This document shows, piece by piece, positions 16,372 to 23,960 of a stretch of 37,194 nt of DNA. This DNA comes from [Phormidium] sp. LEGE 05292 (GTDB lineage Bacteria; Cyanobacteriota; Cyanobacteriia; Cyanobacteriales; Aerosakkonemataceae), in NCBI RefSeq assembly GCF_015207735.1, contig NZ_JADEWG010000062.1, positions 1 to 37,194 on the forward strand, given 5' to 3'. The notes beneath the pieces are model-generated. The model made no database searches and had not been told where the DNA came from. It worked only from the letters and a program-made list of their open reading frames with translations. Position numbers and translations under genes: made by a program. The first letter of the stretch is position 1, and every line of letters begins with the position of its first letter.

Positions 16372-16401
16372 CTGGAGGGTTGAAAGGAGTGCTTCAATGG
16401 C
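16372..16401 (+). ncRNA. Delocalized (homing) crRNA targeting tRNA-Ala(GGC)
   Basis: A degenerate repeat end CTGGAGGGTTGAAAG (16372-16386) lies 48 bp after the last array repeat and is followed by the guide GAGTGCTTCAATGGC (16387-16401). The guide is identical to bases 22-36 of the adjacent tRNA-Ala gene, where it sits next to a GTA PAM (16623-16625, minus strand). Short delocalized guides that direct insertion next to a tRNA gene are an established V-K CAST feature. Its GGAGGGTT pairs perfectly with the tracrRNA AACCCTCC. Confidence 0.92.
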
Positions 16402-16441
16402 TTTAAATTTTAGGTAATGTCTCATGTAAAAAGTGCTGAAC

Positions 16442-16562
16442 GACATTAATTTGTTAACAGTGACAGAAAACAGTTGAGCGACATTAATCTGTTAATAACG
16501 ACATTAATTCGTTAATGACGACATCAATCTGTTAACGACGACAAATAATGTGTTAATCGACA
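16442..16562. repeat. TnsB-binding array and terminus at the tRNA-proximal transposon end
   Basis: Five copies of a unit close to GACATTAATCTGTTAAT begin at 16442, 16480, 16500, 16520 and 16540; the last four are exactly 20 bp apart. The outermost copy runs to ATCGACA ending at 16562. Read inward on the minus strand the end starts TGTCGATTAACACATTATTT, which aligns with the guide-side end of ShCAST from memory. Eight bases separate it from the 3' end of the tRNA gene; CAACT (16563-16567) would be the 5-bp target duplication. Confidence 0.85.
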
Positions 16563-16570
16563 CAACTATA

Positions 16571-16643
16571 TGGAGCTAAGCGGACTCGAACCGCTGACAT
16601 CTTCAATGCCATTGAAGCACTCTACCAACTGAGCTATAGCCCC
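16571..16643 (-). tRNA. tRNA-Ala(GGC)
   Basis: A 73-base cloverleaf without encoded CCA: acceptor stem GGGGCTA/TAGCTCC, D arm starting GCTC, anticodon stem CTTCA/TGAAG around loop ATGGCAT (anticodon GGC), T stem AGCGG/CCGCT with TTCGAGT loop. It is the attachment target of the CAST. The protospacer covers bases 22-36 and the PAM bases 19-21. The gene stays intact because insertion occurred 8 bp beyond its 3' end. Confidence 0.97.
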
Positions 16644-16658
16644 ATTTGACGCTTTTCT

Positions 16659-16688
16659 ATAATGCCTGATTTTGGGTTTCCTTGTCAA
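16659..16688 (-). promoter_or_regulatory. Promoter of tRNA-Ala
   Basis: On the minus strand TTGACA (16683-16688) and CATTAT (16659-16664) are 18 bp apart and lie just upstream of the tRNA 5' end, a strong sigma-70 type promoter. Confidence 0.7.
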
Positions 16689-16707
16689 GGGTTGAGCGAC
16701 AAATTTT

Positions 16708-16920
16708 TTAGTACAGTAGACAAGGACGTTGAGCTATTTCTGATAAATAGCCCATGTAACTGTTCATGAGGAAATATACTACCAACATGGCTGCTGCTGA
16801 GAGCGCGACCAAAGTACCTGCCAACATTAAGGAAAACTCTTGCTGATCGAACGCTTCCTGCATCAAGTGCAATGACCAGGCTACCAGAGCTACATCAAAC
16901 ATTAGAATAGCAATCAACAT
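16708..16920 (-). CDS. Small two-helix membrane protein, hypothetical
   Basis: A 70-aa protein with two hydrophobic segments (about residues 2-20 and 31-53: LMLAGTLVALSAAAMLVVYF) joined by a short acidic loop, so it probably spans the inner or thylakoid membrane twice. The ATG at 16920 is about 105 bp downstream of the hisF stop, on the same strand and ahead of tRNA-Ala. I do not recognise the family. Size, composition and position support a real gene, but no function can be given. Confidence 0.6.
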   Translation of the reverse strand: MLIAILMFDVALVAWSLHLMQEAFDQQEFSLMLAGTLVALSAAAMLVVYFLMNSYMGYLSEIAQRPCLLY

Positions 16921-17026
16921 ATTTTTACGAATCGTAACACTTCATCTATTTTAATATATTCAGCCCTGGCAATATATTTCAGATGAAAAACTGGGATCTA
17001 CCTCAAGATATAGATTTCAGGCATTT

Positions 17027-17794
17027 TTACCCTCGAACTGGCACTTGATGATTTGTTAAGTAATTCTTAATTTCTGCAACGCTGAGTTGACCGTAATGTA
17101 ACAAAGAAGCTAAGAGTGCTGCTTCTGCTCTGCCTTGGGTTAAAGCTTCATAGATGTGTCCGCAGTTACCAGCACCCCCAGAGGCAATTACCGGAATTTC
17201 CACAGAGTCGGCAATTGTCCTGGTCAGCTCTAAGTCATACCCAGCTTGAGTTCCATCAGCATCCATGCTGGTAATTAGTAATTCTCCTGCGCCACGTTTT
17301 TCGGCTTCTTTTGCCCACCAGAGCGCATCGATACCAGTATTTTCCCTGCCGCCACGTACATAAACATCCCAACCGGGGTTAGTAGGATCGGTTCTGCGTC
17401 TGGCATCAATTGCTACTACGATACACTGATTGCCGAAGCGATCGCTCGCCCGATTAATAAAATCAGGATCGCGTACCGCAGATGAGTTAATGCTAACTTT
17501 GTCTGCTCCTGCCCTTAACAATTGTTTAATTGTTTCTAAGGATTGAATGCCACCACCAACAGTCAACGGGATGAACACCTGTTCTGCGGTGCGATATACC
17601 ACATCGAAAATAATGCCTCGGTCTTCGTGAGTGGCGGTAATATCAAGAAACACCAACTCATCTGCGCCAGCGTCATTATAAACTTGCGCCAGTTCTACCG
17701 GATCGCCAGCATCCTTTAGATCTACAAAATTCACACCTTTAACGACTCGCCCAGCTTTGACATCTAAGCAAGGTAAGATCCGTTTAGCTAACAT
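17027..17794 (-). CDS. hisF: Imidazole glycerol phosphate synthase, cyclase subunit HisF
   Basis: This (beta/alpha)8 barrel takes ammonia made by HisH and converts PRFAR to imidazole glycerol phosphate and AICAR in histidine biosynthesis. The start [13 protein letters not shown] and the catalytic aspartates D11 (CLDVK) and D130 (VVAID) are present, as are the phosphate-binding glycine loops VGGGI and ASGGAG. The 255-aa length is standard. It is divergent from ruvB with a 70-bp gap, so the two promoters share that space. Nothing is unusual. Confidence 0.97.
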   Translation of the reverse strand: MLAKRILPCLDVKAGRVVKGVNFVDLKDAGDPVELAQVYNDAGADELVFLDITATHEDRGIIFDVVYRTAEQVFIPLTVGGGIQSLETIKQLLRAGADKVSINSSAVRDPDFINRASDRFGNQCIVVAIDARRRTDPTNPGWDVYVRGGRENTGIDALWWAKEAEKRGAGELLITSMDADGTQAGYDLELTRTIADSVEIPVIASGGAGNCGHIYEALTQGRAEAALLASLLHYGQLSVAEIKNYLTNHQVPVRG

Positions 17795-17864
17795 AGCAAT
17801 GTCTCGCGTCCTCGAAGTGGTGATTAATTAGAGACTAGCGGAAAATCTATCCATATTTTTAACT

Positions 17865-18953
17865 ATGGCGATCGTTTCTTCCCAGCAACAGCCTACCGAA
17901 CCAGAGCGTAAACCCAAACAACGGCAAGAGTCAACCCGCAAGCGCCAGACTCGCAAAGCGCCGACAGAAGACTTATTGCAACCTACCGCCGCTGTTGACG
18001 AACAGGAAAAGCAGGAAGAAACTCTCAGACCTCCGCGACTTGCTGATTATATCGGACAAAAGGAGTTGAAGGAAGTCCTGACGATCGCCATTCAAGCCGC
18101 AAAAAACCGAGGTGAACCTTTAGATCATCTCTTACTTTATGGCCCTCCCGGTTTGGGGAAAACCACTATGTCCTTAATTTTAGCGGCAGAAATGGAGGTA
18201 AACTGCAAGATTACGACTGCACCCGCCTTAGAACGACCCCGCGATATTGTAGGGTTATTAATGAGCATGAAACAGGGAGATATCCTGTTTATTGATGAAA
18301 TTCATCGGTTGTCGCGGATGGCGGAAGAGTTACTTTATCCGGCGATGGAAGATTTTCGGGTGGATATTACGATCGGAAAAGGTCAAGTTGCCAAAACTCG
18401 CAGTTTACCCTTAGCACCCTTTACATTAGTAGGAGCGACAACTAGGATTGGTTCTTTAACTTCACCTTTGCGCGATCGCTTTGGTATCATTCACAGATTA
18501 CGCTTTTACGAACCCGAAGAACTGACTCAAATTGTACAGCGAACCGCCGAAATCCTGAAAACTCCCATCACTCCCGAAGGCGCAACAGAAATAGCGCGTC
18601 GTGCTCGCGGTACACCCAGAATAGCCAATCGTTTGTTAAAAAGAGTAAGGGATTACACTCAAGTAAAAGCTTCCGGCGAAATCACCCAAAAAATTGCCAG
18701 TGACGCACTAACATTATTTAATGTAGACCCGATGGGATTAGATTGGACAGACCGCCTCATATTAAAGACTATGATTGAAAATTTTAACGGAGGGCCAGTA
18801 GGATTAGAAACGATCGCATCTGCAACAGGAGAAGACTCCCAAACTATTGAAGAAGTCTACGAACCTTACTTAATGCAAATTGGATTAATGCAAAGAACAC
18901 ATCGGGGAAGAACAGTAACACCTGCCGCTTGGAAACATTTAGGTTATGATTAA
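17865..18953 (+). CDS. ruvB: Holliday junction branch migration helicase RuvB
   Basis: This AAA+ motor of the RuvABC complex drives branch migration of Holliday junctions. The Walker [10 protein letters not shown], Walker B FIDEIHR, sensor GATTR and arginine-finger region (TSPLRDRFG) are present, followed by the C-terminal winged helix ([16 protein letters not shown]). The 362-aa length includes an N-terminal, charge-rich, poorly conserved extension of about 45 residues, common in cyanobacterial RuvB. The ATG at 17865 is directly preceded by AT-rich sequence. Confidence 0.97.
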   Translation: MAIVSSQQQPTEPERKPKQRQESTRKRQTRKAPTEDLLQPTAAVDEQEKQEETLRPPRLADYIGQKELKEVLTIAIQAAKNRGEPLDHLLLYGPPGLGKTTMSLILAAEMEVNCKITTAPALERPRDIVGLLMSMKQGDILFIDEIHRLSRMAEELLYPAMEDFRVDITIGKGQVAKTRSLPLAPFTLVGATTRIGSLTSPLRDRFGIIHRLRFYEPEELTQIVQRTAEILKTPITPEGATEIARRARGTPRIANRLLKRVRDYTQVKASGEITQKIASDALTLFNVDPMGLDWTDRLILKTMIENFNGGPVGLETIASATGEDSQTIEEVYEPYLMQIGLMQRTHRGRTVTPAAWKHLGYD

Positions 18954-19198
18954 TTTTTGGGACTGGAGATGACAGGCAAGATGCCTGTCCTACAGGACTG
19001 GGAAATTTTAGATGTTAGATGTTAGATGTTAGATTTGAATTTTATCTCATGAACTTTTCCTCCCTCTCTTCCCTCTGCGTCTCTGCGGTAAAAAAATAAA
19101 ACCTCTTCTTCTCTTTCTTCGTGTCCTTCGTGTCTTCGTGGTTAAAAAATATTTTTAAGACTGCGATATTCACCAACTACCAACTACCAAAAATAGAT
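18954..19198. repeat. Stack of short dispersed repeats between ruvB and the TPR gene
   Basis: GACAGGCAAGATGCCTGTCC (18971-18990) is a palindrome also seen near 20087-20109 and, divergent, near 23670-23685. A TTAGATG heptamer is repeated four times from about 19008 (the last copy incomplete). CTTTCTTCGTGTCCTTCGTG begins a 22-base unit at 19113-19134 that recurs inverted at 20351-20372. These are non-coding, mobile or slippage-type repeats usual in filamentous cyanobacteria. Confidence 0.6.
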
Positions 19199-20077
19199 AT
19201 GATTCGCTTAATTTTGACTCTCCTCACAGTAATAATCTTGTTTCTTGCTGGGTTTAATACTCCGCCAGTAATGGCGCAAACGGAGACAGCAACTCCTAGC
19301 ATTAATGAAACTGAATTACCAAAAATTGAAACCTCGGAAACTGCACCTTCTCCTAATATCGATGAAGAGAAATATAAGAAAGCTAATGAAATTGGTCAAA
19401 AAGCTTTTGATGCTAGCGAAAAAGGAGACTTTGTAGCAGCAGAAACTTATTGGAATCAGTTAATAGAAATGTTCCCAGATAATCCGGCGTTGTGGTCTAA
19501 TTTGGGAAATAGTAAAGCGGCGCAAAATAAGCTAAAAGAAGCGATCGCAGATTACAATAAATCTATGGAACTTGCGCCAACTGCGCCCGATCCTTATCTT
19601 AATCGCGGTTTAGCTTTAGAAGGATTGGGTAAATTTGAAGAAGCGATCGCAGATTACAATAAGTTACTAGAAATCGCTCCCAATGATGCAATGGGTTATA
19701 ATAACCGAGGCAATGCGGAAGCAGGTTTAGGGGAATGGGAAAAAGCGATCGCAGATTACCGAAAAGCCTTTGAATTAGTCCCAGAATTTGCCTTTGCCCG
19801 TGCCAATTATGCCCTAGCATTATATGAAATTGGACAAAAAGAAGTGGCGATTCGCACTATGAGGAATTTGATTCGGAAATATCCCCAATTTCCCGATATG
19901 CGTGCCGCTTTAACAGCTGCGCTTTGGGAACAAGGACAACATGGAGAAGCAGAAAGTAACTGGGTTTCTGTGGTGGGATTGGACGATCGTTACAAAGATA
20001 TTGAATGGGTTAAAACCGTTCGTCGTTGGCCTTCTTCTCTAGTTGCAGCATTGGAGAAGTTTCTGAAATTGGAATAA
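19199..20077 (+). CDS. Secreted TPR-repeat protein
   Basis: The start is set at ATG 19199, which gives a clean signal peptide (MIRLILTLLTVIILFLAGF, cleavage probably after VMA-Q); the open frame reaches 19121, but those codons come from a dispersed repeat. The 292-aa product has at least four TPR units (WSNLGNSKAAQNKLKEAIAD, PYLNRGLALEGLGKFEEAIA, GYNNRGNAEAGLGEWEKAIA and a weaker fourth). The first three units reuse a near-identical codon run containing GCGATCGCAGATTAC, so HIP1 octamers sit inside the repeats. It is probably a thylakoid-lumen or periplasmic scaffold; the partner is unknown. Confidence 0.88.
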   Translation: MIRLILTLLTVIILFLAGFNTPPVMAQTETATPSINETELPKIETSETAPSPNIDEEKYKKANEIGQKAFDASEKGDFVAAETYWNQLIEMFPDNPALWSNLGNSKAAQNKLKEAIADYNKSMELAPTAPDPYLNRGLALEGLGKFEEAIADYNKLLEIAPNDAMGYNNRGNAEAGLGEWEKAIADYRKAFELVPEFAFARANYALALYEIGQKEVAIRTMRNLIRKYPQFPDMRAALTAALWEQGQHGEAESNWVSVVGLDDRYKDIEWVKTVRRWPSSLVAALEKFLKLE

Positions 20078-20086
20078 TTTTTTCTT

Positions 20087-20109
20087 GTAGGACAGGCATC
20101 TTGCCTGTC
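20087..20109. repeat. Dispersed palindrome, second copy
   Basis: TAGGACAGGCATCTTGCCTG and the following TCA form a hairpin of GACAGGCA/TGCCTGTC around three bases. It is the inverted copy of the element at 18971-18990 and sits just downstream of the TPR gene, where it may also act as a terminator. Confidence 0.55.
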
Positions 20110-20114
20110 AATTT

Positions 20115-20225
20115 CCAATGTCGAATGCAATAATTACGAATAAACTGAGCAGTTCTTATTGCCTCATCTAAGGCTTTGAAATGCTCAGTTTTTCCGTACA
20201 ATTTTCGCGTAGCGGTGCGTAGCAC
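20115..20225 (-). pseudogene. Remnant of an IS200/IS605-type TnpB N-terminus
   Basis: The minus-strand frame reads KLYGKTEHFKALDEAIRTAQ, then FIRNYCIRHW, the N-terminal pattern of TnpB/OrfB proteins of IS605-like elements. It is cut after about 35 residues by the dispersed palindrome and has no C-terminal RuvC or zinc-ribbon part. It is therefore a decayed fragment. Confidence 0.55.
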
Positions 20226-20351
20226 CTAGAACGCCGATTCAGTATTGTAGTCGGGGATGAGAAACCGGGTTTCTTTCCCTAGCGCAGTCGATATTTTGTT
20301 ACCCCAAGCCAAAGAAACCCGGTTTCTGGGATTACTGAATTGGTGTTCTAG
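20226..20351. mobile_element. MITE-like palindromic element
   Basis: The 126-bp element has outer ends CTAGAACGCCGATTCAGTA (20226-20244) and TACTGAATTGGTGTTCTAG (20333-20351), complementary at 17 of 19 positions. A perfect inner inverted repeat, AGAAACCGGGTTTCTTT (20260-20276) and AAAGAAACCCGGTTTCT (20311-20327), lies inside. The GAAACCGGGTTTC core is a common dispersed cyanobacterial repeat. No coding capacity. Confidence 0.65.
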
Positions 20352-20440
20352 ACACGAAGGACACGAAGAAAGAAGAGAGGATAAGAAATTTTCACAATTG
20401 ATTTAGACTGGCTATAGTTACTTTCACCTACTTAAAAACG

Positions 20441-21925
20441 TTACGGCTGATTCTCAATCTCCTCTGCCTCATCAGGCGTAGCAACCGACGAAAAGATGAT
20501 GCTCTGTGCAGCACCAGCCGCTTCCTTGATGAACAATGGTGAGACGGCATCACGAGACATTTCCTCAATTTGCTGTTTTAGCTGTAACACCTTCTCTGGT
20601 TGTTGATCCGCGAGGTTTGTCTTCTCTGAAGGGTCTTTTGCCAGGTTGAAGAGTTGCACCTGAGATGGCAATACCACTCGCCACACCAGTTTCCAATCGC
20701 CTTGCCGGAGAGCGGCTCGAAATGGTTCAATGCCATAAACAATTTCATTGCGAATGGCAATCTTTCCGCCGATGAGAGCAGGCCAAATGTCTAATCCATC
20801 AAGGGGTTTCTTGGGATCTGACTTTGCGCCAGCTAGACCGATCAGGGTCGGATACCAATCTACAATGTGCATTGGTTGGTTGACTACGGAACCGGGTTTA
20901 ATTTGTCCTGGCCAGTTAGCAAGGGCAACCACGCGAGTGCCTCCCTCAAAAAGTGATGCTTTCCCGTCGCGGAAAGGGCCATTATCAGCGGGAATCGTAC
21001 CGCCAGAAGTATCGACTTCTCCTGTGACTTTCGCCGATCGCGGCCCCCCATTATCACTCTGAAACACAATCAAGGTATTGTTCCGCATCCCGCGCTTGTC
21101 CAAGGCTGCCAATACCCGTCCGATCTCGTCATCCATTACCGTAATCATAGCTGCGTATGCCCGACGGTTTGGATCGGTGATGGATTTGTAGCGATCGAGA
21201 TACTCCGGTGGAGCTTGATAGGGCGCATGGGGGGCTGTAAAAGCCAGGTACAGAAACAGAGGTGTGTTGGGATCGTGCTCCTGAATTAGCTTGGCGGCAT
21301 CTTGCCCCAGTAAGGTGGTGACATAGCCTTCTTCCTTGACGAGTTGATTGTTACGATACCAATCCACCGTTCCATGAGCCGAATGCGTGAAGTAGTCGAT
21401 TTCACCCAGAATCGGGCCGTATTGATAGTCAAACCCCCGTTGCAGTGGCCAATATTTGCGATCGGCATGACCCAAATGCCACTTGCCGACGATCGCACTC
21501 TTGTAGCCTGCTGTTTTTAATGACTGGGGCAACAACCACTCATCGGTTGCCAGACCATAAGTACCAGCTGAAGGAATCACGGCAGTTTGCAGACCATAAC
21601 GATGGGGATATCGTCCCGTCAGCAAAGCCGCCCTTGACGGAGTACACATCGGATGAGCATAGTATTGTTCCAGTCGGGCTCCGGTTTGCACAAGGCGATC
21701 GAGATTGGGTGTTTTAATGTCAGAACCGTTGAAGCCTACATCTTTCCAGCCCTGGTCATCCGACATAATGAAGAGAATATGGGGACGGACTGGTTTCTGT
21801 TGCGCGATCGCAAATGGAATCCATTCACGCATCCCTAAAAACAGCACCAAAATGAAGGTGATAAAAACTCCTAAACCTTTAACAATCAGACGTTTTCTTA
21901 GAATCGCAGTGAGGAAGAATTTCAT
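20441..21925 (-). CDS. Arylsulfatase, membrane-anchored or secreted
   Basis: A 494-aa alkaline-phosphatase-superfamily sulfatase that hydrolyses sulfate esters. An N-terminal hydrophobic segment (about residues 18-40, ending PFAIAQ) exports or anchors it. The metal site begins at SDDQG (D56, D57). The signature CTPSRAALLTGR has Cys94, which is converted to formylglycine and is the catalytic residue. GKWHLGH, TAPHAPYQAP and FQSDNGG supply further active-site residues. The length fits a one-domain arylsulfatase of the A/B type. It lies 37 bp downstream of the porin gene on the same strand, probably in one operon, with a divergent AraC regulator: a likely sulfate-scavenging unit. Confidence 0.93.
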   Translation of the reverse strand: MKFFLTAILRKRLIVKGLGVFITFILVLFLGMREWIPFAIAQQKPVRPHILFIMSDDQGWKDVGFNGSDIKTPNLDRLVQTGARLEQYYAHPMCTPSRAALLTGRYPHRYGLQTAVIPSAGTYGLATDEWLLPQSLKTAGYKSAIVGKWHLGHADRKYWPLQRGFDYQYGPILGEIDYFTHSAHGTVDWYRNNQLVKEEGYVTTLLGQDAAKLIQEHDPNTPLFLYLAFTAPHAPYQAPPEYLDRYKSITDPNRRAYAAMITVMDDEIGRVLAALDKRGMRNNTLIVFQSDNGGPRSAKVTGEVDTSGGTIPADNGPFRDGKASLFEGGTRVVALANWPGQIKPGSVVNQPMHIVDWYPTLIGLAGAKSDPKKPLDGLDIWPALIGGKIAIRNEIVYGIEPFRAALRQGDWKLVWRVVLPSQVQLFNLAKDPSEKTNLADQQPEKVLQLKQQIEEMSRDAVSPLFIKEAAGAAQSIIFSSVATPDEAEEIENQP

Positions 21926-21962
21926 GGTTACTTTCGATCGCTTACTAAAATAATGGTGATTT

Positions 21963-23753
21963 TTAAAACTTGAATGTCATTCGGATGGTTGCAATAATAT
22001 CGTCTGGATTGTCGTTATTCTGGTTTGGCGCAGTTAACCAGATCAAACCGGGTGTAATCGAGATATTATCATTCAGTCGCCAGCGATAGAAAGCTTCAAT
22101 ATGAAAGGGAATATCCGTTTCAAACGATCGAGGATTGCCATCTTCGTAGTCATTCAAGTAAGGTTCAGCACCCACGACAAGTCCTAGCAAATTCCCTTTT
22201 TTACCTAAATCTGGAAAGGCAAAAGTGAGGGCATAGTTAAAAATTTCACCTTCTCCATTGTTAATTAAGCGGGCATAGGTGGCACCAAACCAACCACTGA
22301 GAACAAAGCTGGGACTGAATTGATAGGTCGCCTGCACCCCGTAAGAGTTACTAATCACGGATTCGGTGTCAAATAAACGCCCAGTTGTGAGCCGAGTTTG
22401 ACCTGCCAAGGTATTTGCAACAGCGGTTCCTGCTACGCCCAGAGCATTGTAATTGAAGCCAAACCGTCCGGGAGGAAAGTATGCGTTGATGTAGGTTCCG
22501 GCAAGGCTGAATCGCTGACTTGGACTCCAGGTGACTTGTGCGATCGCAGAATATCCGCCATTAAACAATCCCCGCTCTGGACTACCAACTTTAAGCCCAT
22601 CAGCCAAATAGCCCGCCGAAAGCCGCAATTGGGGACTAACGAAATAATTCAAACCGATGCCGCTGCCTGCACCCAGAGCATAGATAGCGTTGCGTTCACC
22701 GAACACGGAAATGGCACCTGTTCCTCCATCGTTATCGTCCAGAGCGGGATTCAGGGTGGGAGCGATCGCGTACAGCGGAAAGAAGCCGCCCCCTGCAACA
22801 GACACCAGTAACTTGGGAGTGACAAAAAAGTTATAGCCGATCACTAATGCCTGCAGTTGACTGCCTGTGTTAGCGCCAAACTGAGAGGCTAGGGTTCCCT
22901 CTGCGCTGGGAATCGTGACCCCGCCAACCGGAGTCCCTGGCAGGGGAAACCCAACGCCTAGTGTGGGAACATTTCCGGCGATCAGACTTGTAATCAGCAA
23001 ATCACGCCCCGTGAAACTCGTTTTCAAGTCGAGATTGGTGCGATATTGCAATACTGTGTCCACATTATTGCCACTGCCACCAAACACATCAGCAATTGCA
23101 AAGATCGCCGTACCACTCAGCTTGGTTGTGGTGGAAAATTGTTGTTTCTCCAATATTGCCGTTCGCACTTCCAAGGCATCGACTCGACCCCGCACGGCTG
23201 CCAGTTCTGCGGCAAATTCTTCTTGCAACCGTTTAATGACTTCTAAATCTTCTTTTTTAACAAAGTCAGCCGTTGCAGCCGCAATGAGTTCTTGAATTCT
23301 GTCCAAACAAGCATTCAGTCCGGCAGCGAATTCATAACGACTGAGCGATCGATTACCGCGATAGGTTCTATCTGGATAACCGACAATGCAGCCGTAACGT
23401 TCAACCAACGATTGCAATGCTTGGAATGCCCAGTCAGTTGGTGACACATCAGTTAGTTGAGAAACAGATGTGACTTGTTCTATGTCATTAGAGGCTGAAT
23501 TTAAGGTCTGGAAGTTGGTTATATCACTCTCCGGCTCAAGCGATTGAGCCAGGGGAGTAGACGCAGTGAACTTGCTGTTCTCTAAATTCAACTCAGAGGC
23601 TAGGGTTGGGGATAATGCGATCGCACTCCAACCTAGCACCATTAGACCTCTCCAATAACTCTTGTAGGGTAGGCATCCTGCCTGCCTTTTCTCTTCTTTT
23701 CTGGAGAGGTCTATTAAGAAAACTAATCGTAAGTTCAAGTTTCTAATCCACAC
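21963..23753 (-). CDS. SLH-domain OprB-type outer-membrane porin
   Basis: The protein has a signal-like segment (GLMVLGWSAIALSPTLA), an S-layer-homology domain (DWAFQALQSLVERYGCIVGY ... LSRYEFAAGLNACLDRI), a coiled coil near ELAAVRGRVDALEVRTAILE, and a beta-barrel of the carbohydrate-selective/iron-uptake porin type ending in MTFKF, the aromatic outer-membrane signature. The start is uncertain: GTG 23753 gives 596 aa with a long N-region read through a dispersed repeat, while ATG 23642, with GGAGAGG 5 bases ahead, gives 559 aa. The neighbouring sulfatase suggests that the pore admits sulfate esters or sugars; that is inference. Confidence 0.9.
   Translation of the reverse strand: MWIRNLNLRLVFLIDLSRKEEKRQAGCLPYKSYWRGLMVLGWSAIALSPTLASELNLENSKFTASTPLAQSLEPESDITNFQTLNSASNDIEQVTSVSQLTDVSPTDWAFQALQSLVERYGCIVGYPDRTYRGNRSLSRYEFAAGLNACLDRIQELIAAATADFVKKEDLEVIKRLQEEFAAELAAVRGRVDALEVRTAILEKQQFSTTTKLSGTAIFAIADVFGGSGNNVDTVLQYRTNLDLKTSFTGRDLLITSLIAGNVPTLGVGFPLPGTPVGGVTIPSAEGTLASQFGANTGSQLQALVIGYNFFVTPKLLVSVAGGGFFPLYAIAPTLNPALDDNDGGTGAISVFGERNAIYALGAGSGIGLNYFVSPQLRLSAGYLADGLKVGSPERGLFNGGYSAIAQVTWSPSQRFSLAGTYINAYFPPGRFGFNYNALGVAGTAVANTLAGQTRLTTGRLFDTESVISNSYGVQATYQFSPSFVLSGWFGATYARLINNGEGEIFNYALTFAFPDLGKKGNLLGLVVGAEPYLNDYEDGNPRSFETDIPFHIEAFYRWRLNDNISITPGLIWLTAPNQNNDNPDDIIATIRMTFKF
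23643..23713 (-). promoter_or_regulatory. Inverted repeat that could sequester the porin ribosome-binding site
   Basis: TAGACCTCTCCA (23643-23654) and TGGAGAGGTCTA (23702-23713) are perfectly complementary over 12 bp. In minus-strand RNA the 3' arm contains GGAGAGG and ends directly against AUG 23642. A small inner hairpin from the dispersed GGCA/TGCC repeat lies in the loop (about 23670-23690). If ATG 23642 is the start, this stem would block ribosome binding until opened. Confidence 0.45.
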
Positions 23754-23960
23754 TTCCTGCCAACTCCTTCATCCAAAAATGGGGCTTCCTCTCATCCAAA
23801 ATCAATTCAGATAAATTCCCACAGAGAAAGGATAGAGGCAAATGAGAAAAATGAATATCCAAAAATCGCAAGTTTGCCAAAATAGCTATCAAGGATTTTC
23901 ACAAAAATTTACCCAAGGAAATTTAATATCTTAAAATGAAAGAATTAACATCGTCTGGTG

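Larger units (their letters stand above)
2781..16562 (+). mobile_element. Type V-K CRISPR-associated transposon (CAST), Tn7-like
   Basis: It has the full V-K layout: tnsB-tnsC-tniQ, cargo, cas12k, tracrRNA, CRISPR array, delocalized guide, and an end beside a tRNA gene. There are no cas1/cas2 or tnsA genes, as expected for this class. The right boundary is set at 16562, where the outermost site ends in TCGACA; read inward on the minus strand this gives TGTCGATTAACA. The PAM of the tRNA target lies 60 bp from that boundary. The left boundary is approximate, within about 100 bp, because the terminus there looks degenerate. All core genes are intact. Mobility is plausible but depends on whether the left end works. 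Confidence 0.93.

Noticed and set aside
22398-23295. Plus-strand frames opposite the porin gene
   Set aside because: They are antisense shadows of a clearly recognisable porin with SLH domain.
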